A stretch of 64,000 bases of DNA, from assembly GCF_963662255.1 (NCBI RefSeq), contig NC_085067.1, positions 3,562,428-3,626,427 on the forward strand, read 5' to 3'. The stretch's first letter is position 1; every line of letters begins with the position of its first letter. Positions 1 through 13,851 of the stretch are shown in pieces. A program made the translations under genes and the position numbers. The DNA is from Cinclus cinclus (lineage: Eukaryota; Chordata; Aves; Passeriformes; Cinclidae). The notes beneath the pieces were generated by a model. It saw nothing but the letters and a program-made list of their open reading frames with translations, searched no databases and had not been told where the DNA came from.

Positions 1-1250
1 GAGATTTAAACCTCTCTCACATTTTCGGAAGTCATTCCATCGCCGGGGCACGGGCCCGACCTCAGGGACAGCGCGGGAAGCACCGCGGACAGGGCGGGAA
101 GAGCCCTGCAGGACCGGACGGGCTCCGGGCGATGCTCCCGTGAGGGGTTCCTGAGGCCGCGTTCATCTGCACGGCCGCCTTATGGGTTATCATCAATTTA
201 CATCGGTCCGGCGGCTGCCAGCGGGGCGCTGCGGCTCCCGGGCGCTCTCAGCCCGCGGCCGAGCCCCGGGAGCCCCTCACGGGCCCGGCCCCGTTCGCCT
301 CATGGCGGCCGCGCCCCCCCCCGGCCCTCAGCGGGAGGGGGAAGGAGCCCCTCCCCACCGCACCGGCCAGCGGTCCTGGAAGGGGCATAGCACCCCGCAC
401 TCGTACCGCCGCGCTCTCCGGTGGTTTCTCTCAACCTGTTGCTCCCTGTGCACACCACACATCGTCATGGCCTGAGGAAGGGGAAAGCCACCCTGGCCGG
501 TGAAAGGTACCGAGCCGCGGCGCCGCGGCTTGTTCGGTATCTGACAGGACCTGGCGGGAGGGGGCGGAGCGCGCGGGGCCGGGGGAGGGGAGGCAAGATG
601 GCGGCGGTGGCGGCGGCGCTGAGGGTGAGGTGAGACGCCGCGCCCGCCCAGCCCCGCCGGGACCCGCCAGCACCCGCCGCCCGGGCCGCCCCCGCGCCGC
701 GCCTCGGTAAGCGCGGGGAGCCCGGCGGGGCGGCGTGGGGGGCAGCGGGCTGAGCGCCTCCGCTGTGAGGAGGAGGAGGAGGAGAAGAAGAAGGAGGAGG
801 GGGAGGAGGGGGAAGAGGCGGGGGCCCGGCCATCCCGTTCTCCTCCCTCCTCACGGGGACGGAGCCCTGTGGTCTCGGGGGGAAGGCGCTGGGGCCGGGG
901 CGCCCGTGGAGCAGCCGCCGGGGGTGCGGGGAGTGGGCGGATCAGGAGCGGGGGGTGCCCGGTGCCCGCGGGGCTCTCCCCCCATTGACGCTGAGGGTGC
1001 GCGGGGGGATGGCGGGGCACGGAGGGGCGGCCCTCGCTGGGAAGTTTTTGCAGAAATCCCAGAGCATCTCTGTTCAGGGTGTTCATCCTTGCGCTGTGAG
1101 CAGGAGAACTGCAAGTTAAAAAAAAAAAAAATTAAAAAAAGGGTCTGTTCTTCAAAATCGTCCCCTTGGAGGCTCGGCCAGGAGCGCGGTGGTTCCTGAG
1201 GATGTGCTGCGGCCACAGCTCCGTGTCGGGAGAGCACCGCGGCCGCTGTC
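1..1250. promoter_or_regulatory. NCOR1: CpG-island promoter region of NCOR1
   Basis: The stretch is strongly G+C and CpG rich, in sharp contrast with the A+T-rich intron that follows. It contains a GC box (GGGGCGGAGC near 560-569) and no evident TATA box, as expected for a housekeeping promoter. A CAAGATGGCGGC element at 594-605 matches the YY1 site often found at transcription starts. A purine-only block of GAG/GAA triplets lies at about 768-815. The long reading frames here on both strands are GC-skew artefacts. In mammals PIGL lies divergently upstream of NCOR1, but I could not find a PIGL first exon on the minus strand within the window. Confidence 0.75.
550..706 (+). other. NCOR1: Probable non-coding exon 1 of NCOR1 (5' UTR)
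   Basis: The start is not defined by sequence; it is placed around the YY1/GC-box cluster. A good donor, CTCG|GTAAGC, ends the exon at 706. Two or three alternative donors of the GTGAGG/GTGAGA type lie at 625-634. If the 706 donor is used, the exon carries a complete 11-codon upstream ORF starting at the ATG of the YY1 element (598-633). Which donor is used decides whether this uORF closes inside exon 1. The assignment rests on position and motif content only. Confidence 0.45.
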
Positions 1251-4200
1251 AGTGCCGGGGAGTTGGTGCTGATGCTGACGCTGAATTATTCATATGGGAC
1301 CTGTAAACATCCCCGGCTTCTGTCATCTCTGGGCTGCTGCAGGGCACAATGGAAGTGGCTTTTGCTAGAGTTATTCTGACTTGATGGTAAAGAACTTCGT
1401 GCTTGCTGATTTTTCTGTACTTAGAAAAGCTGTGTGTATCAAGTTGGTTGCAGTTAGGCAGGATTCGAGGTGGATATATGAACTGTCAGTGTTAGGCTCA
1501 AGTAAGCAAGTAGATATTATGAACAATCTGTTGTCCAAAACCTGCTTCTCCGTGTTTCACAGATATGGTCTTAACAAGTCTGTTACCTGTGTAACCTAGG
1601 ACAACTTATTACAGTGGGTATGTCTAGTCTTGAAGACTTGATTTTTGTGGCAGTATTATTTTATTAATTTTCGGCACACCACTACAGTTATGAACTGTTT
1701 GAGCTCAGACAGGGTTTTTTATCCTAGGCAGGATGATTTGAGAGGTAAAAACCAGTGCAATTATAACAAAAACTGGTGGCAGTAAATAGGATGGTAGAGT
1801 GTAAGTGCCTGAAGAAGTGGACACAATTGTGTCACTGCACACAAGGACCGTGCAGCTCTGATGCAGTTTTGCACTGGAATTTTATTTTGCAGAATGTTGT
1901 TATTCCTGATTAACTAAACAACCTTGACATTTGGAAAGGAAGTCTGGAATATTTGAAGTGGATTTCTAGTTAGCTGAAATGTGATGTCTTGTGTTGAGGC
2001 ATGAAAGACCTTCGTGCTTAGCCCAGGGATTCAAAAGTTCAGGGGAAAGAAGCCAACTGCAGTGACCTTTTTTTGTGAAAGCGTGGTTAATTTTTTCTTT
2101 ACATTGCTTTTCTTTGTGGTATGGTATGGGCTGCTGAGGAAAGAGAGTTCTTTTGTGATTTATGTGCAGGGTAATTTGTCTGTTTGAAATACACCGTTCG
2201 ATGTTGCACTAAAATACCTAAACTTGTTGCTGAAATGTGGGAAAGAGCAGCATTTTGGAATCTTCTTTCTAAGAGTTATAATGTGTGTTTTTAAGGTGTG
2301 GAGAGGATGTTACAAGTGTTTGCTTCCACAAGTGTTGCTTCTCTCTAGCTTGCTTATCATTGCACCCATCAGTTAAAAGTAACTCTCCAGACTGAATTTA
2401 CATGCACAGAATCAGAATATATTCATTTTGCTACATTGTACTGCTGCTGTTTTGTTTTGAATACACTTTGTCTCCTACAACCACTCATTTTAGTTGCTCT
2501 TTTGGGGCAGACATAATTTCCACTGAGATCTAAAAGGATCTACAAAACTCTCTCAAAAATTGTGGTAGAAGTAGGGACAGACCCTAAAGCTCCTTTCCAA
2601 GTCCCTTTCCACAGTCCTTGTGCTCTTCTGACTGCATCTTCTGAGTTATTTCATTTCACAGTTGTAGCATGAATGAGAGATGCTTGCAGGGAAGGGAAGC
2701 TGCCTCTGCTTCAGCTGCTGTTAAATACATGAAAGCAACTGAAAAAAAATTCTTCTGTAGTAGAGAACAATATTGCTTATAAATAAGAAATTTATACTCT
2801 TTCAAAGCTCTCAGCAAAAATTCTGGTGAATTGTTTTGTTCCTCTCTATGGTCTTTTGCCTACAAAATTATATAAGTGAAGGTTTTCTTGCCCCACTGAA
2901 AATACTGTTTAGAGTTTTGGTGTGTGTGGTGATTTACATTGAAGATTTTAACAACTGTTGAAGCTGGAAGGGGTCTATTCCTTGTGCAGGTGCAGTGCTG
3001 CACAGAACAATCTCAAGAACAAACCTGTAACCAGACAGTGTTTTCATAATGCAAACAAACGTTTCCTGGATGCCAGGCTTGAACTTTTCAAGTCATTTAT
3101 GTTCTTTAGGCAAATCTGAATCAGTGTTTCCATGCTGGGCTATTCACTAACTGAACATGGCACCTTCCCTCCCTACTATAGCTGGTCCAGATAAAAATTC
3201 TGACCTGTGCAGGACTGCTGCCTGTAAATATTTACTTTGTGCTACTTCTAAATTATGCAAATAGCCAAGACAGTGCTGAATGTATCTTCCATTTCAATGT
3301 CTCTCTCCCTCTAGTAATGAATTTCTGTGAGGTTCCCTTTCCCTTCCATGCTCCTTCAGTGCTCTCCCACCATCTGTTAAATCACAGCCTGGGCCTGCTG
3401 GGGCTCTGCTCAGTGTTGTGTGAGACAGAGGGCTCAGTCTTACCTTGGAGCTCTGTTTCTTCCTGGTTCTAAGAGATATTCCCATGTCCTTGCCCAGCTC
3501 CACATCTAAACCACTCATAATGTTGCCTCTCCAGACTGATTTGATAGACCTTCTTTCTTTCTTCAGGCTCAAGGAAGATGTTGGTCTATGTGGTTTTGAA
3601 GTCAGCAACTTCACCTGCTTAGGATTGCAGAGGTTATTGCAAAATTTAAGATACTCTTCTTGGCACAAAGATGCATCAGCCATCTCTGAAAAATCCTATT
3701 GTTCAAAACTTACAGCAGTAAAAAATACAGAAATCAATGTTTTATGCAGATGGATTACCTGGACAAACTATTAGCCAGGACTTAAAACTTCTGTGCATGT
3801 TGAGTGGCTGCTCTTGGGTAAAACTGAAAATGAAAATACAGTCACAAAGGTGTTGAGGAAAAGGACACCTATAAATGAAAAGCGATGATGTTAAGTGTAA
3901 AACATGCTGTAACTCCTCTGGTGTCATGAACTTGCTTGTGCCTCCTGCTGCAGGGAAAGGACATTTGGGTAATTCTCTTTTATGTCCTCACCGTGTCAGA
4001 GGGCTCTTGTCCTGTGGGAGCTGCAAACAGCCCAAAGCACTCCCTGGCCGTGGGCACAGAGCTCAACGTGAAACCTCTGCTGGGCTTCCTGGGCACAGCC
4101 CGGGGCTGCCTGGAAGAGCAAATGCTCTCCTGAAGGGATTAAAATGTGTTCACGTTTCAGGGAACACATCTAACAGATGTGAATATAAATCAGCTGCAAA

Positions 4201-7200
4201 ACCGACTGATTCCTGTCCTGTTTGTCAGTGTTACAGAGTTAACACAGAAGTTCATGACAAGTTCAAGTGCTGTTCAGCAAACAAGGCAGGTATATGGTTT
4301 CAGATCAGCTTCACTCTTCACCTCAATAATAGCATTTTGGGGCAAAAAAGATGAATTACTTTAAGTCAAAAAATTGTATATACCCTGTAGAGTTTTGTCT
4401 CGTCAGATTAGTATTTTTCAACTCTTATTCTGTTTTAATTCTATCTGAAATGCAGGATTTGCAGAGAAGGGGTGTTTGCAAAGTGGGAATTCTCCCATAC
4501 AATCATTGGAACTTCATGGTTTGGAATGTTATATCCAGAAGCTCTCACAATGAGGGTCACTTACCTGTTCCATTATAGCCATTATTTGTATAGGTGCTAG
4601 TGTTTCTCTGTGGTCAAAGATCAAACTTAAATAGAACCTTGAAGTTTTGGGTTGGTTTTGGGTTTTGTTACTCCAGATCTAAGGGATTATTTATACCATT
4701 CATAGTTTATGATCTCTTTCATTCCCTGCATTTTTCTATGACTTGGAGGCTGTTGTGTGAATCCCAGCTGGAGTTATATCTTGATATATTGTTGCATTTC
4801 CTGTGAAATAGAGTATCTTAAGTGAAATCATAAATGTAGTAGCAATAAACTTTGTTTCCAGAAGGCCCTGGTGCATTTCCTGTGGAGTATCAGAATGGAC
4901 CAAGTCATGGCTGTTAGATACAGTTTAAAAGTGTTCTTTTAGCCTTTCTGTATTTTTTAGTTAAAATCTAGACTTGATTTTATCTGAACCCAGCCAGCTG
5001 AGGGGAATTATGAGGCTGATGCTTGGTTTGCCCTGACCCTTTCTTTATAAGTGTTTTCCCTTACAATCCATCATAGTTTGTGGATTTAGTTAGTATGGAT
5101 TAGTCAAGTTATATTTCCTTTTCCAAATCAAACCTGGTTTTAAAAGTTGTCACAGCAGATCCACTTTTGATAATCAATGAACTACAAGAAGATCCTGGAA
5201 ACTTAAAACTGACCACAGAATTTCTTGGCTGTTAGGTGACATCAAAAGCAGTTTTACCTGCAGGTGGAACAACAGTGAAGGAATAAATTCACGTGCAGGA
5301 GCTGTTCTAGAGCTGTCTAGACTTTCAGTCCAAAAAAGGAGAAGAAAAATTGTTGTTTTGGGAGAGTATTTAATGCATAGTGTGTGATGCATGTGAAGTT
5401 TGAGTTATGGCTCTTTCTAAGTCCTAGATGGAATGTGAGGAAAGAGGTGAATTGGAGCAAGCCTCCGTGAGTTGTTGGGCACTCATTAGTGAGGATGAGT
5501 TGATGAGGAAGGTTTTTTGCAGTTCTTGTCACTGTGGTTTGTGTAGCTTCTCTTGAGTCTCTTGCCTGCTGCACTGGAGGATGCCTGGGCTGGTTTCTGT
5601 TTCACATTGCAGTTTTCAGGGTGAAGTTTGAATGCTCCAGTTGATGTTTCAGAACCAGTGGAATTACCCCTGTGGCCAGGATAGGGCCCTTCAAAAGGGG
5701 TGAGGGAGATGTCGGATTTGGGAGCTGCTGGAGTCACCTCAGAAAAAAATTTGTCTTCTCTTGAGAATGTGAGTCCTTCCCTGTGCAGTGTTTGGGCTCT
5801 GTAGGGTTTTCTTTGGACATTCAGTTCAGGAGATTTGGGTTCTTTGGCTCATTAAATTTTTTCTTGGTGTGCATCAACTGTGTGCTATTTGCCATATTGG
5901 GACAAGCAGGAATCTGGTGTTCCTTGGAAAATATTTTTAGGAAATAAGCTATCTCTGTTTCTATGACATACTTTTAAACAAGAAAACCTCGTAATGTTTG
6001 TACCCTTCTCAGTTTTAAGTCATCACTCTGTGGTATTTTTAGTCAAGGAAATATCTACATCCTTAATTTCCATTTCTGAAGGGAGGACTTCCTCCTACCT
6101 CTTTTGGCTGGTTTTGGTGTTATTGTGGCCTTCCTTGGCAGAAGAGATCTGGATAAGCTCCATGGCAGGGTGTAGGTGCTGTTCCTCCATGAAAATCCAG
6201 CAGGAGGTTTCCCCCCTCAGGGATTCTCTGTATCCCAAGGTGTTATGAGTGGATGCTGGAAATCTGGACTCTTATTGGAAGTGGCTGTGCTCAGCATCCC
6301 TCTATTTTTTTAAATTTTTTTGTAGGCAAGTGGGTAATTGATCAGAAACTTCCAAAGATATTAATATGGTCTTAGTTTTTTCTGTTGTTTCCCCCCTATA
6401 ATGCAGCAAAGTTGTGTATGGCCTGGGTCCTGAAATCATGTATTAACAACTTTTCTTAAATAAATTCCAGGAGGGATTAAAATAGAATTTCCAGGATAAG
6501 AGTATCTTGTCAGCTGAATTTGATCAACACCATTTTGGTAGAGCAGAAATTCTATTTGTATTTGTAACAGGAGAGAGGGAAAAAAAGAGAAACTGTTATT
6601 TAAAGATGAAGCATAACAATGTGAACCTGAGATCTGGCAGGAGTTTGGATGTAAATTACATTTGTAAGGATGCAACCTATTTCCACCTTTGGGATGGCTA
6701 CAAAAATTGCTTTGAATGACACTTTAGTACTTATTTAATATTTAGTGTTCCAAAAACTATTACTTGAAGTACTTGAAGCAGCTGATAACCTGTGAATGAG
6801 GAATATTTTCCTATTATAATATGGAGTATAAAAACGTATTTTAATTTTTTGGCTCCCTTGATGGAGATGGAAAAATCTTCCTAGAAGAGTCAATGTGACA
6901 TCTTGAATTGACAGCTGTAATGCTCCTTAACTTGTTTCATGTCTGTAATTGGCTAAATTAAAGTTTACCATGTGTCATGGAGAATATGTCAGGCACTGTA
7001 GAGCCTGAGTTACTGCTTTGGATGTTCAGAAGTAAGATTATATTGTACATTAATGGAAATTTCAGGGCATGAAAAAGGTTGAATTCAGATGTTTGGGCTT
7101 TTCTTAGCATCTATTTTTCAAATGCTCTTGTTGCTTGATTTATATGATGTTAATAATTAATGGAGAGAATGTTGTTCAATGTTGGTAGTAAAACACAGCC

Positions 7201-10200
7201 TTACAGATGTAAGTTTTTTACTGTATTTCTAGCAGGGATAGAAATAGTGATTTTTCCATCAATAATTCTGTGAGTAGAGGGAGTGCAACTCCGTGAGATT
7301 AGAGTTCTTGGGAATTTATGGTGTATTTGGGAATTCATGGTTCTGTCTGTCACAGAAGAAAAGGCATTTGCACATGTGGAATTGTCATGGAAAATTCAGT
7401 AGTGAGTTGTTCTCAACTTGGAGAAAATACATTCATTGTTTCTGTTCCTTCCAATAGCATATGTCCTTGTGCTTTGATTACAAGCTTTTGAGTATTCTGC
7501 AGCATAAAACTGAGTGGAAAACAAAAAGAGTGAAAAAAAGATCAGAGAAAGTGTGGAAGAGTGCCTGGGCTTTGAGGATGATGCCTGTTTTCTGCAGAAA
7601 TGGGAAGCACTGTACTCTGGGGCATATCAAAATGACCATTACTCAAGTTGTGTTTCATTTTAGTGTTGACCTTTGAACATTTTTTTTGCTTGCAGCACAC
7701 AAGGAATTTTTAATCTTTTGTAGGGTGTGCCCAGCAGATTTTCATACTTTGCAATACATCTGTAAAGTTGGCCACTGTAACTGGAACACAGGTCCTTTGG
7801 TTTTAAAGCACAGGATTATCTTAAATCTGCTCAGGCATCAACCTTCTGGTAGGTTTTTGAGTGAAAACCTTCTGTCTTTCAGGATTGTCCTATCTGTTGA
7901 TCTTGTGGCTCCCATCCCATCCCATCCCATCCCATCCCATCCCATCCCATCCCATCCCATCCCATCCCATCCCATCCCATCCCATCCCATCCCATCCCAT
8001 CCCATCCCATCCCATCCCATCCCATCCCATCCCATCCCATCCCATCCCTCCCACTTTGCAGAATTTTGCAGTGAGGCTTCAGGGCTGACACAGATCAGTT
8101 TGAACCTGAACTTCTTTTCTCTGTCACTAAATGTTGCCATCTGAGTAAATGTCATTCGACTTTGCTGATAGGTGGACACTGAGGAGTGACTGAAGGACTG
8201 ATGAGCGCTCTGGAAGTGTTTGGTGATTTTTTTTAGGGAAGACTTCCTAGATTCTTTAGTCAGTATGAGCTTGTACCCTGCTGGTAATGTTCTGAGCACA
8301 GGGATTTCAGATGGGAGATGAAACTCAGCCTTGTACTGTGTCCAGTAATTGGAATAAATAACTTTTTAAATGGAATTGGACCATTAAGCTATTTTTAGCA
8401 ATCAGTCTTGAATGGACATGTTAGTATTTTCTGGTGCATGGCATATCCCCAGGCTGCAAAGTTGATGTTTTTGTTAGAGTGTTTGAACAGGTTAATGATT
8501 ACCTGGTAAAACAAAATAATACTGGGAAGATTTGTTTTGCAAAGCTAGCAATACACTGAAGGGTTTTGCTTATGTGACTCTTGACTTGTAGTTTTGCTTT
8601 GTTTTATGTGATTTGAAGCATTATGTCTTGAAGGGTCTGTAATTCATGAAATCTGGTCAGTGTGGTTTAATAGGCTGGTCCGTAAATACAGCCTGATTTT
8701 GGTTTTTTCCATTAGGTAGTTTCATTACCTTTTTATTAAATGAAATCATAAAAATAATTATTCACAAGTATTATTATCATGCCTTGGATAAGGCCTTTTG
8801 AACCAACTGCTGAAATACTCCCTTCACTCTTCATTTTTTTGCCAGAGTAAACTTTGAATAAATATCCCTGAATTAATTTTGTGGTTCATTGTAGATCCCC
8901 TGTGCAAGGCAGAGCCTCCCTTGCTCTGCCATGGGTTCATTACATCAGAGCTCAATTTACTAAAGCTGCTGATTTAAAAACAAAATCCCCCAACTCGGGT
9001 TAGACTGTAATCTCATTCTTTGCACTCTTTATATCACACTTAGTTTGCTCAAAAACAAGATGAGGAAAATTCCCAAAAGGATGTGAAATTTAATTAGCAA
9101 ATGTTGGTAAAGCACTTCAAGATGGCACAAAAATTACTCTAAATGCAGAAATGTCAGCTTGTTTTGGATAGCTGAAGGAAAATTGAGTTTACCCATGAGA
9201 GTGGTCTTTTATCCATGAAGGTAAGAGTTGGAGACAGGATATTCCAGCAAGTGGAGCAGGTGACTGCCCTGCCCTGGGACAGCTGCTGTCAGGTCTGTGT
9301 GGCCACACAGTGAAGGGCTTTGGGGAACTGGCCTGCTAAAAATAGTCCCAGTTTTTAACCTGCTGTGTTTTTCCAAGTGAAGAACTGCTTCACTGAGGCA
9401 GCGCCTTCAAAGTGCTGCAAGAATCGAGTCTTATTTCTGATTCAGACTTTGACTATTTCCTGGGGAGACTTTGATAGATTTTTTAACCTTTCTGTGACTC
9501 ATTTTCTCACATGGCTGCTGAAGATAGTTTGTACTTCTGCTTCTGAAGCGTTTTGAGTTCTGGAGATCAAGCTGAAACTACACCGTGATTGTTACCATTA
9601 TAATATTCAGTTCCAAATTATTTCTAACTTACTCAAAATTCCCTGCATATGGTGAATGTAAGTGTGAACAGTAGCTTTTAAGGGAATTCTGAATTGGATC
9701 TGTTCAGTAGTTTGAGCTGGTCAAAGACAGAAATATCATCATACCTTTAGAAATAAACATTGTTAAATCATTTCCTTGCCCGAGAAGCTCAAATTAACAC
9801 AAGGCCAAGTATCTCTTCACAGTTCCTGAATCCATTACTTTTGTCATTGCTTTTTCTCCCCTGTGTGTCTTCACTTAACTGGTTCTTTTTTTGATTCTTT
9901 GCTCCTATGTGTCCTGTAATTTTTTTTTTTTTAATATTCTCCATTTGATGCTGCTGGGTTTCCCCATCTGTTTTGCTATAGAGTCTGGGAGTGTCAGTGA
10001 AATGGGACATTATAACACAATATCTGGGTTCTGAACTGCAGAACAAGACATATTTCTTTATGCCCCTTCTCATTGTCAGTATTTGGTGAGACAGATATTT
10101 TGCCAGCCTGGATGGCAGCTGTGTGAAAGTATTCATGACCTAACTTTATCTTTGTGAGACATGAGGTAGAATTCCAAAGTCTGTAACAGCTCTTTTAATC

Positions 10201-13200
10201 ATTTATATATTTAACCTCTGAAATTTTCAGAATAATATGAAAAGGTGCAAAAATACTTGTCTGAAAAATAGAATCTTTCTGTCATTGACTGAGCAGAGTT
10301 GGAAGCTGATTTCTGGTGTTGTAATTTGTCAGGGGTGCTGAAAATGAAAATGAGTAACCTCTGTTCTGGCAGGGGAGAGGGAAGCAGTGCAAGGATCAGA
10401 GAGGCAGAGAGAGTTAATAAGTAGTGAGGAACTTTCCAGGAGGATTCTGGTTGTCTTTGGGTAGAGCAAGAGGAGGTTTGTCATGACTAATGAAAGAACA
10501 CAGCAGAGAGGAAAGCCCGGATGAGATTGTTTACAGTCTGCATACACAGTTACAGTTTTATGCAAAAGGATGGCTGTATTTAAACATAATCTGGATGTAT
10601 GGAAATTGGAGAGGTTACAGCAGGAAGCTGGCACTGCCCTCACTGCCCAGGAACTGGATTGATGAAGAATAATCTGTGTCTGCTGCAAATGTGTGAGCAG
10701 ATGCTGACGAGAGAGGCAGATGCTTTTGGCTGACAGGTCGTAAAGCTGCCTGCAGAGAAATAGGAATTGAAGTCAAGCACTTATATCCACAATTGCAGAA
10801 TTAAGGTAGTAGGACAGGGAGAAATGAGCAGAATATCAGTGGTAATTCCGCTGGCAAAAATTGGGAAAAAATCCCTCCCCTCCCAGCAGAGAGGATAAAC
10901 AAGCTCATGCTGTAGGAGCCTGGGAGATGAGGGGGGTCTGCAGGACACTTAGAGGGGTCAGATCAGGAGAGTGTGCAGGCATGTGGATGTGTCTGTAACA
11001 AGAAAAGGAGGCTTAGAGGGAGGGAATATTGTACTTCAGTGTCATTTTACATTTGTTGTACTCCAGGCTTGATTTATCTTGAAGGAAATGAGATCCCATG
11101 CAGGATCCCCATCCTATAGCTCCCTCCACACCTTGTAATTGCCAGTACCTGACCACATGTTTTCCTCTACTGTTACCCCTTATCTCTGCTGCTGTTTTGC
11201 CAGTTCCCTCAGGGAGGAGGAAGAATGGTCCCCCACCACTGGTAACTTCATGTTTTCTTTTTTTCCTCTCTGTGCTTCTCACCTCTCATATTGACCATGA
11301 CTGTAATCTCCAATGTTCCTTGTTGCCTTCCTCTACTGGCAACTTTCATTTATTCCCCTTGTTAAAAAATTCCACTATGAACATGATCACACTTCCAGTT
11401 TTCAGTAGGAAAGTCATCAGATTCAGTGTTGTCCTATGTATTATGTAAAACTTGCAGTTATCAGGGGGTTTTAGGTTGACATTTTTGGATGGATGCAGAA
11501 TGCTCATTGTTGTACTCCATGGCTTCTCTCTTATCCTTCCACATCCAGTGCAGAATGTGGAGAGATGGTCAGGCCCTCTCACTGCAGTTGGTTGTGAAAG
11601 ATTTCAAGACGAACACCAACCTAATACTGTGTCCACTGAAGTTCTTGTGAATGGAGAAATTTCTTTTATAGCATCATAGAAAGTGAGTCTGGCTTGAACT
11701 TTCAGCACCTGGGTTAATGATCAACTTGTTGGTTTGACTGAATATTGTGGGAATAGGGAGTAGATGTAACTTGACAGAGAGAAACTAGAAAGGACCTCGA
11801 ATCATGAAGTGCTTGGCTGTATTTGTGTGTGATTTTCAAGTGGTTGCTCTCCTGACCCCCTCTGCATCCCCAGATTCTTCAGATCTCTGCACATGAAGCT
11901 GCTGAGGGAGCACAGGTTGGGGCATCAGCAATTCATCAAACTGAGATTTGACTTCCATAACCTTCAAGTGTTTGAGCATCTTTATACCATGGAGCCAGTT
12001 CATTTATTGATGAATGTGCCCCAGCCTGTGACAGGAGGAGTTATCCCATCAGTAAACATGGGTTGAGCTGACAGCTATGTGCCATAGCTTTCATTGCTGT
12101 GAAAGTCCACGTAAGAAAGGAAAATCAGAGGTTTTTTTTGGCTAGGGCTGGATTTAGGGGTACTGTGGAGTGCTCAGGGACACCTCTCTGCTTCACAATG
12201 TGTGCAGCTGAGCCTGCTGGCTTTGTGACATTGTGCCTTGATTAAATGGAAATCATATGACTCAGACCCATTAGACCATCACATAGTAGGTAAAGCTGTA
12301 CTCCAATGAATGCAGTGTGAATGATGAAGTATAATGAATGTTAATGGTGAAGCATTCTGTTACAGCTTGTCACTTGGATATGAATTATAGGTACTACAAT
12401 AGATGTATAGCTACCATAAAGCACACTACTAGTGATGTGTAGTATTGCTTTGAAAGAGAAACTGTTGTCTTTTTCTTTGATTTTTCATAGCTGAAAAATC
12501 AGGTTTAAGAGGTAAATATAAATTTGTCTCATTATTCTGGTAGTCCAATATGTTAAGCTTTGTTTGATGGAGAGTTAAGGAGGAAAAAAATCTCCTGACC
12601 AGAACAGAAAAGATAAAATAAGTCAGATATACTTTAAGATCTGTTTGTATAGCTTGCTCTTTGCTGAGCTGGTTTTGTCTATTGACTGATAATGGAAAAT
12701 GCAATTCAGAAGTGTAACTTTATAGGTGATGTCTGTGAAATTCTGTGGATTAATGTGCTGTGAAATGTAGCCATTGAGGCAGAGATCAGCAGTTTATTTG
12801 AAGGTCTGATATGTCTGCTGGACTCTGGGCAACAGGTGGAGAATTTGCTCCACATCTGATAGAACTCTGGATTTAATACACAGGCTCCCAGGATTATATC
12901 TTTTGAGCTATCAGAGAAAAATATTTTCTGTTAAGAATATATTTATGTCCCATTTTTTTTGCTTAGAGCTGTAATTTACCTGCTCAAAACATTGATGGGG
13001 GAGCCGGGTTGAATCAGTTTATTTGGAGCTTTAGCAGCTGGAACTATACCCAGCCTCAGGCATGCTCAGACTTTGATAGGGAACTTTTCTGGATTTCTGC
13101 AGTATTTCAAATCTCTCCCCAGTCAGTTTGCAGTTCAGTGTTTGCTCTCCATCTGCAGCTGGAGAATGCAGTAGAGGCAAAGTAGTCATTGATTGTCAAC

Positions 13201-13851
13201 TAAGCAGGATTGTTTTAAGGCTTTGTAGTATATTCAGTTTCTGGCATCCTGTAGGAGCCAAACTATGCTGGCATTTGAAGCAGAGCTGGTTTTCTGCTTT
13301 GTGAGTGCCTTTTTTACTGACTGCTTGAGTTAAGCTGCTGTTGGATGGTGATGGCATTTGGGGCCTGACTAATGCACTAGGATTTAGTGAACTGTAGGTG
13401 ACACTGAGTGCAGCCCTGAGACTACCTGGATCTGAAAGTCAGCAACAGTTCATAGAATCCAAAAAACCTTGTACAAGAAACAAAAGTGAACTTTGTGTTG
13501 ACTAAGGAAATTTGCTGTAAATGCAGAATCCATCTATAGACTTATAACCTCTTTAAAATTTATTAAAAGTGACCTACTTTTCTTGTCAAATTCTAACTCA
13601 ACTGGTAACTGGTAAAAGGATGTATTCCGACAATATAATCCTCAAATCTTTGTGTAGACAATGCTGACACGTCTCATTTTGAGCCCATTTAAGACCCGTT
13701 AACGTGTTTCAGACTAGAGTAACCTATTAAATAAATACATCAGGAAAAAGCTTTTACTGGTAATGGTTGTTTTGCTTAGGTGACTATGGCTGTAATGTAT
13801 TGTGAGTACATCTGGTACTTCAGTGCTTATCAGCGATCTTTTTCCCTTTAG
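707..13851 (+). other. NCOR1: NCOR1 intron 1
   Basis: About 13.1 kb of mostly A+T-rich sequence between the promoter exon and the start-codon exon. The only distinctive element I see is the (CCCAT)27 array at 7911-8045. Open frames in the intron (for example 3875-4354) show no recognisable protein and are not supported. Further 5' UTR exons could exist here and cannot be recognised without transcripts. Confidence 0.6.
7911..8045. repeat. (CCCAT)27 pentanucleotide microsatellite
   Basis: Twenty-seven uninterrupted CCCAT units occupy 135 bases and decay immediately on the right into CCCTCCCAC. The complementary strand is GGGAT-repeated, with runs of three G separated by two bases, which is a strong G-quadruplex pattern. 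All six frames stay open through it, so the frames reading PSHPI or WDGMG are repeat artefacts. Confidence 0.98.

Noticed and set aside
1..600. Possible divergent PIGL first exon on the minus strand
   Set aside because: Looked for the PIGL N terminus and found no matching frame; it may lie outside the window.
328..1199. Long open frames on both strands in the CpG island
   Set aside because: Low-complexity Pro/Arg/Gly/Ser translations from GC-rich DNA with no known counterpart.
3875..4364. Cluster of plus-strand frames in NCOR1 intron 1
   Set aside because: No known domain, no consistent splice structure; overlapping frames in all phases.
7686..8299. PSHPI and WDGMG repeat proteins, or a CRISPR-like array
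   Set aside because: They are translations of a simple pentanucleotide repeat; no spacers exist.
13441..13480. CATAGAATCC as a possible inverted CR1 end
   Set aside because: Only a few bases match; the following sequence is not CR1.
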